Shown here: one piece after another, positions 58,690-64,000 of the stretch
Position numbering within the stretch: the first letter of the stretch is position 1
How the letters are laid out: each line of letters starts with the position of its first letter
Assembly (NCBI GenBank): GCA_963575745.1
Contig: CAUYUJ010000947.1
Location: forward strand, 208,849-272,848
Direction: 5' to 3'
Length of the DNA stretch: 64,000 bases
Origin: Prorocentrum cordatum
Lineage: Eukaryota > Sar > Dinophyceae > Prorocentrales > Prorocentraceae
The notes under the pieces: generated by a model
What the model was told of the DNA's origin: nothing
Databases searched by the model: none
Seen by the model: the letters and a program-made list of their open reading frames with translations, nothing else
Made by a program: the position numbers and the translations under genes

Positions 58690-58893
58690 TGATGGATGCG
58701 GTCCGTTTCCCTCTTCCAGTTCTGCTTGAAATTCCGCACGACCTGCTGGAGCTTCGTTGCGTTTGTCCTCCTGCTGCCATCACTGCACCTCATCTTCCTC
58801 CATGTCCTCCTCTTGCTGGGCATGCTTCTGATCACCTACTTGCGCACGACCTCCACGAAGCAAAGATGCTGACGAAGCCTCAGTCGAAACGGG
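58690..58893 (-). CDS. VPS52: VPS52, two exons upstream of the C-terminal exon
   Basis: Exon 58840-58893 gives PFRLRLRQHLCFVEVVR and follows a cgctgtttccag acceptor; a GTAGGT donor follows. After a 69-bp GT-AG intron (58771-58839), exon 58690-58770 gives KRTNATKLQQVVRNFKQNWK and then RETDRIHQ. In Vps52 the segment before SFTNF has the same pattern: PFGGL-AFVK, a helix, then a QLIRGFG-WK block. Phases agree across all three exons (1+51+2, then 1+78+2, then 1). The alternative is a single exon interrupted by TAG at the GTAGGT, i.e. a pseudogene. Confidence 0.6.
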
Positions 58894-59244
58894 CTGGAAA
58901 CAGCGTAAACCCATTGAACATCGAATGTTTGGGGATAGCCAGCAATTGCCTCTTCGTGCGCGCCACCCGATGGAATGGTGGAGGCGGATGGAAGTTAGAC
59001 CAGAGCGAGGGCACCATGGCTAGTCCGCCCCGAATCCAGACTGTGGCCCAAACAAAACCTCACCCCGATCGAGATTGCCTGCGTGGTACCGTCACGCTCG
59101 CAGGAAAGAGCGTTCTGAATATCTGAGCCTTTTTGATGAAAAGGATAAGAAAAAACATTAAATGAACTCGAAGACAAATAGGTGGCATGGGACTCCCGTG
59201 GGACAGCCTCTTCGCTCGTTTTGCAAGTCGCCACAACATAATCC

Positions 59245-59328
59245 CTTGTCAATCGCCCTGATTCGGAATTCGATTAACAAGTCGCACACATCGATTCCAT
59301 TTGTAATACACAAAGTAAAGACAACTAT
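59245..59328 (-). CDS. Possible further VPS52 exon
   Basis: After a gtgattttcag acceptor the frame reads IVVFTLCITNGIDVCDLLIE and then FRIRAIDK. The spacing of hydrophobic residues and the late Arg-Ile-x-x-Ile-Asp resemble the Vps52 segment before the conserved WPRF block. The 3' edge lacks a GT or GC donor, so this may be wrong. Confidence 0.25.
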
Positions 59329-59329
59329 C

Positions 59330-60385
59330 TGAAAATCACCCCCCTCAAACAAATCCTTTTAAAAGAGAGCTGGAAAAAAATTGGACCGACCGGAACAATC
59401 AAAACAAAAAGAAAAATGACCGTGGTGGATCCACCTTTCATGGGATCTAATACGCGTGGTTCCATCCCAGATTATATTACAACCGGCTCCTTCCCTGAAC
59501 GAAATGCATCCGAGGTGGCACGATTTACAAGTTGATGCGCAATGTGGATTACACATCCCCTGCGTGCGACTTTACATTAGGGTTCCTTGTGGGCGAATTA
59601 CATGTTAAATTATATCGTGTGGGGGGGCTCCATCCATGTAAGGATTCTATTATAGGCGGCCGCGCCTTTTAATCAGGTTATGTTACGAGGTGGGTCGCAG
59701 CCTCCCAATGAGAGGTGGATCAATCCCGAATTGTATTCTTTAGAAAATGGCTCCATTCCCAACGAACGAGCGGTCACCAAAGCGGACAGCCGTCCGGAAC
59801 TACCTAAGACCTGCTGGGCGAGGCCGTGGCCTCCTGGCTCCATTCCCAAAATCATTCAAGTAGAAGCGGATCCACCTTGCAGAATTACATCCCAAGCGGC
59901 TCGATCCCTAAAAAGATTATATCAGAAATGAACCCACCTCAAACAGAGTCATACACATGAGCATTCAATCCGTTATAAAATCCTATCAAGGAAAGGGTTC
60001 ACCTCTGATAGTATCCTATGAGAGGCGGGCCCACCTGTAAAAGGAACCCGAACAATAATGGATTCGCGCATTAAGAATACAAGTAAAGGTTGGCCCACCA
60101 CTACTACAACCCAAGTAGAGGTGGATCCATGTCCAGTGGACTCCTGTCCAGGATGCAACCACTCGGAATACAATGCGACCAGGGAAGTGGATATACCTTT
60201 ATTTGAATTCCATTGGGAACGGAGCCACCTCTAATATGGTCGTATTAGGAGATGGATCTACCTCTCATAAGATTCGGTTGGAGGTGGCTGCGATCCACCT
60301 CTGGTAGAACCTAATGAGAGAGGGAATCGCCTGTAATACAACCCGTTTGGGGATGGAGGCACCTCCACACAATAGAGTTCAAGAT
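59330..60385. repeat. Degenerate ~45-bp repeat with GGTGGATCCACC palindromes
   Basis: From about 59420 to 60380 boxes such as gtggtggatccacctttcat, gagaggtggatc, gcggatccaccttg and aggagatggatctacctctc alternate with ataagattcnnttgg-like spacers in both polarities. GGTGGATCCACC is self-complementary. The block lies within the inferred VPS52 gene, so it would be intronic. Confidence 0.6.
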
Positions 60386-60676
60386 GTAATTTCCCATAAG
60401 AATTGACCCCGTGTCAACGGGATTCGAGTTGCGACCAGTACACTGGACATACACGCGTTCACCGCCCACAAAAAGAAGCATATTGAACAACTGCGCTAAA
60501 CATGATTATATGTGGAACCCGCACGCTAACAATCAATGTGCAAATCGCGCTAATCTCGAAAACGGAACTCCGTACGTTGGCAGATAATGCGGACGAGGCG
60601 TGATGAAGACCTGTGATATGGACGGAGGAAGGACCACTGTGTACCGATGGTGGTAACATGCGGAAACAACACCACA

Positions 60677-61502
60677 GGAGGGTGACACCATACTACATGA
60701 AACTCATGAACTATCGCACAACGGGTGTATGTTTCTATTTGCATGCGTATCCATAGGCTGCTCGGTGTTGCACTACTGACTAATGCGTGATGCCCCTTCG
60801 GCCAATGCAATGCAATGCAACCTTGTCTAACACGGAAATAAGAAACACCATGCCCTTCAAACCCCTGAATATTGGGCGCATGTGTGATGCTGCTTCTCCG
60901 AACCACACGCGTGATGGGTTCGACCCGAGACGGCCGTATCGAATGAGACATCGGATAACTTCGAACACACAACCAACGAACCAATTGAACCTCTCATGCA
61001 TTTACCAAGCACACACATTTGCGTTCAACAACGATTGCCGCATACGCGATGGACCAACATCTCTCGAATGTGCAGGGGTCGTTACGGAGGAGGAATGACA
61101 CCATACTACATGAAACTCATGAACTATCGCACAACGGGTGTATGTTTCTATTTGCATGCGTATCCATGGGCTGCTCGGTATTGCACTACTGACTAATGCG
61201 TGATGCCCCTTCGGCCAATGCAATGCACTGCAACCTTGTCTAACACGGAAATAAGAAACACCATGCCCTTCAAACCTCTGAATATTGGGCGCATGTGTGA
61301 TGCTGCTTCTCCGAACCACACCCGTGATGGGTTCGACCCGAGACGGCCGTATCGAATGAGACATCGGATAACTTCGAAAACACAACCAACGAACCAATTG
61401 AACCTCTCATGCAATTACCAAACACACACATTTGCGTTCAACAACGATTGCCGCATACGCGATGGACCAACATCTCTCGAATGTGCAGGGGTCGTTACGG
61501 AA
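60677..61502. repeat. 413-bp tandem duplication
   Basis: The block from about 60677 to 61089 is repeated at 61090-61502 with only a few base differences. For example tgacaccatactacatgaaa starts at 60683 and 61096 +/- 1, and gtgcaggggtcgttacgg ends at 61087 and 61500. Reverse-strand frames of 73 codons are conserved in both copies, but I recognise no protein. It falls inside the inferred VPS52 gene and its high identity suggests a recent event. Confidence 0.9.
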
Positions 61503-61761
61503 TAGTTTAGGCATCGACTGGATAATTTCAAAGGCTGTGGCTGGATGGCGCTCAAAATGGGCTCTCACATCCGCAGGCGCCCAGTCGTTTGCTCTAGTGG
61601 ATCCAACCACAGAAACACCACCTTGTCACTGGACGACGCTCCGAACAGCCGACTCCAACTCACGGCAAACATCAGATGGGCTTCGACCGAGCATGTTGCC
61701 ACCTCCTCAAGCGGGCCTGGTGACAACAACCAGAACTATAGAATCTGAGCCAACCTGTTAC
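61503..61761 (-). other. Probable VPS52 interior, possible exon fragments
   Basis: Reverse frames give SPSDVCRELESAVRSVV at about 61635-61690 and VRAHFERHPATAFEIIQ near 61530-61580. The first could be the Vps52 segment after the exons at 61.8 kb (an ELE-KLK-AV pattern is expected there), but splice sites were not settled. Confidence 0.25.
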
Positions 61762-61944
61762 CTTCAGGTAGAGCAGAAAATCTCGAAGACACTGGAGGGC
61801 AATGCAGTTCGATGTGATGCCGTCATGCGACGCACATACACGGGGCCACCATCACCTGGCCATCGAGACGCAGAATCATTTCAGGCGCGTGCAGCTGCGC
61901 TCCAATGGCCTCATCGAGCACATACGCGGAGGCAGATGCCACAC
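61762..61944 (-). CDS. VPS52: Putative VPS52 N-terminal-domain exons
   Basis: Exon 61856-61944 gives SAYVLDEAIGAQLHAPEMI and LRLDGQ, ending at a CAG|GTGATG donor. A 64-bp intron ends in gccctccag, and exon 61762-61791 reads CLRDFLLYLK before an AAG|GTAACA donor. Joined, it follows the Vps52 pattern of an acidic helix, an L..PEMI-type turn, then F..YL..L. The strand, order relative to the C-terminal exons and both canonical splice sites support it. The 5' edge at 61944 is uncertain and no start codon was found. Confidence 0.45.
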
Positions 61945-63035
61945 CTAACACGCCAACGTCCCCATTCGTGCTCTGTCGACGCTCGCGACCAGGGAACGAC
62001 CAGAGTGCCGTCGGCGGCTCCAGCCAACGCCATCAACTTCTGGAAAAACTGAACGTTACGTCTGCCATTGGAAAGTATGCACTTCCGTTCTCTACCTCCA
62101 CACTCTCAATTTCAGTATTGTCAGCGAAGGCGCAGGCGTGGAAGGGTTTACCCCTCCCCCTGCTCCCTCCCCCTGGACGGGGCGTTGGCCCCGGAGGGTT
62201 GCCTCGGTGTGTGGGCGTCACGTCGGGGCCCCGGGGGAACTAACACCCGCTCAGTCGTCCTTCGGGGCGCCGCGGCGGGTAGGGTCGGGTCCTGGGGGGT
62301 CGGGCTGTCCCGCTTGGCCGCTCGGGCCAGGGGGGCAGCGTGACCCTCAGGGTACGGCCTCACCTGCCGCGAAAAACCACCCACTGGCGGGGGGCGGTGG
62401 GTGCTGTTCGCTAAACGCCTGGGGTCCTGTCCGCCCCAGGGCCAGTCTCAGCACTCGGGTCACCTCGCACCAAAGAGTGGTCGGGGGAGGCTCACGGATG
62501 CGTGCCACATGGTCCCCCTTGGGCAAGGGGACCTGCGGGGGTGGTTCTGGGCTCCAGTCAGTCTCGCGCCAGGTGACCCGCTTGTCCGCCCGAGGGAGTT
62601 CCAAGGTCCCGACCTGCAGAGGCAAGCGGAGGCTTGGGTCGGCACTTGGGGGGGTGTCGTTATTTGAGTGAGCCGTGCGGAGGGACTCGCCTGCGGCCTT
62701 GCGTTGCTCTAGGGTGAACGCTCAGCTCTTTTTTCCTGGCCGCTCGGAGGAACTGTTTGGGGCTGTCATCGCGCCCGACCGCTCTCAGTCATAGGTGAAC
62801 GATGTGGCCACGCATTCGAGCGCACCCTGCTCTTGCGCGCTGTTTTTTTTTAGATTTCGCATCGCGAAGGGGCCAATTCCAAAAACCCCTGGACGGGGCG
62901 TTTCGCGATCCATTGAAGCGTCCAAAACGGTCTCGGCAGAAGGCACAGATCATTGGTTTTACTGAGGTTCTTGACCCGTTTTGGCCTCCCGGGGGGGGGG
63001 GGAAATCCATCCCCCTTCGTTGATCGATATCCTCC
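61945..63035. other. Unique sequence, no gene recognised
   Basis: Upstream VPS52 exons may lie here. The reverse frame VQFFQKLMALAGAADGTLVV at about 61996-62055 follows a cagtttttccag site, but I cannot assign it. GGG/CCC-rich stretches occur at 62150-62400, and a G run at 62991-63002. Confidence 0.35.
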
Positions 63036-63039
63036 GGGA

Positions 63040-63305
63040 TGGCCCCAGAATGGCCTCCGAGGCTCCCCAGAGCGCCCCAAGAGCGCCCCAAGAGGCGCAC
63101 AGGAGGCTGCCAGAGGCCCCCAAGAGGTTCCCAAGAGGCTCCGAAGAGACCCTCGACAGGGTTCCAAGAGGCTCTCTCGCGGTGCCCACGACGCTCTCAG
63201 AGGCCCTTTGGACTGCCAAGAGGCCCCCAAGACGCTCCAAGAGGACTCCAGGAGCTTTCAAGGGGCATCCGAAGAGACTCCGAACGGCATCCAAGAGGCT
63301 TCTGG
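63040..63305 (-). repeat. CCAAGAGGC minisatellite array
   Basis: Units such as ccaagaggctcc, ccaagagcgcc and ccaagacgctcc follow a linker with gatcgatatcctccggga (63021). This matches the family seen from 1 kb onward. Confidence 0.8.
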
Positions 63306-64000
63306 CGATGTTGCTCGCCTTCCTCCTACTCCTCCGCCTCCTCCTCCTCCCTCCTCCCTGTTCCCCCTCCCCCTCCCCTTCGAGCTGCCACGTACAAGAC
63401 AAACAAATCCCACCAGCCCTTTTTTATGGCGTGAGTGTTTCAGGTGACCCCTCCGTTTTCCCCTTCTGGGAAGGGTTTATATATGCCCCCTATTAATCAA
63501 TGCCCCCTCCCACAGGCGACGGCGGGCAGGCAACCCCGACCAACGAGCACCCCCACACCATCTCATGTAAAGAACAATACAACATGCACTTTGCCTCCAA
63601 ATCTGGCGCATGCGCGGGCGCCCCGCGACCACTTTGCATTGTTTGTTGACAGGGGGCTGCAGGGGTGTCGGCATATTGCTTTCGGCGCGCAGGCCAACCA
63701 TCCCTGTCAGCAAAGCAATACAAGCGTACTCTTTGGCTGCAAATCGGGAGCATGGGCAAAGCGCTCTTTTCTCTGAGCTCTCATCGGTTTCACGTCTCCT
63801 CAAGATGTCACAACTAGTCCATCGGTGCTGGTGCTTTGCGCTCCCTGGAAGAGCCGCCCTTGTCACAGAATGCTCAGCACTTCGCTTCAGGGGGATTCGA
63901 GATCCTGAACTCCAGTGGCCAGGGCCCCTAGCACCTGGGGTCCCTATTGGTTCCCCGTAGCTGGCGCACCTGGCGCGGCTGGAGCACGTGGCACAGTTGA
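63306..64000. other. Unique sequence at the window end, no gene recognised
   Basis: A CT-rich stretch lies at 63315-63395. Two related segments of about 45 bp, around 63575 and 63712 (caatacaa, gcaaatc and catg motifs), suggest a weak ~137-bp tandem repeat. Confidence 0.35.

Noticed and set aside
60900-60945. gggttcgacccgag, considered as a tRNA T-arm
   Set aside because: No matching acceptor, D or anticodon arms could be laid out around it. The same check failed at 7710 and 55207.

Overview
This is eukaryotic nuclear DNA, most likely from a dinoflagellate; I would guess a Prorocentrum-like genome, but the genus is a guess. It is GC-rich and almost filled with minisatellites, microsatellites and decayed transposons. 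Real coding sequence is sparse and split by introns. One intron fits a GC-AG boundary, a donor type known to be common in dinoflagellates. The reverse transcriptase remnants resemble, from memory, the LINE-like elements of dinoflagellates. I see no bacterial operons, CRISPR, rRNA or convincing tRNA. Most long open frames here arise because tandem repeats lack stop codons; they are not genes. All family calls were made by eye and memory, with no database search.

Layout. 0-9 kb holds arrays of a CCAAGAGGCC/GGCCTCTTGG minisatellite that recurs through the whole window on both strands, a CGTTTCGTGGCCCC repeat family, a CAC array and an 800-bp ACT array. 12.1-16.3 kb is a decayed forward-strand non-LTR element with a YADD-bearing reverse transcriptase broken by stops and frameshifts. 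16.9-18.7 kb is minisatellite. 18.7-19.3 kb is a reverse-strand open frame interrupted by a 167-bp terminal-inverted-repeat element. 24.5-26.4 kb is a CA-rich higher-order repeat followed by a clean 248-bp transposon with 8-bp target duplications. 28.1-31.9 kb is a nested block of minisatellites flanked by GCACATGC arrays. 36.8-37.4 kb is a TTAGC array inside an 11-bp inverted repeat, and 37.4-40.1 kb is a higher-order repeat with AT-rich spacers and G-rich hairpins. 47.6-47.8 kb is a 193-bp foldback element with a perfect 9-bp target duplication. 49.2-50.7 kb is ATG and GATCGATTGTGA simple repeat. 53.4-55.9 kb (reverse strand) is a second decayed element with reverse-transcriptase-like coding.

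The one host gene I can name lies on the reverse strand from about 61.9 kb down to 56.5 kb: pieces of VPS52, a subunit of the GARP/EARP vesicle-tethering complexes. Its C-terminal exons are the best supported. Its introns hold a 413-bp tandem duplication, GGTGGATCCACC palindromic repeats and a CCAAGAGGCC array, so the gene seems to have been inflated by the same repeats that fill the rest of the window.
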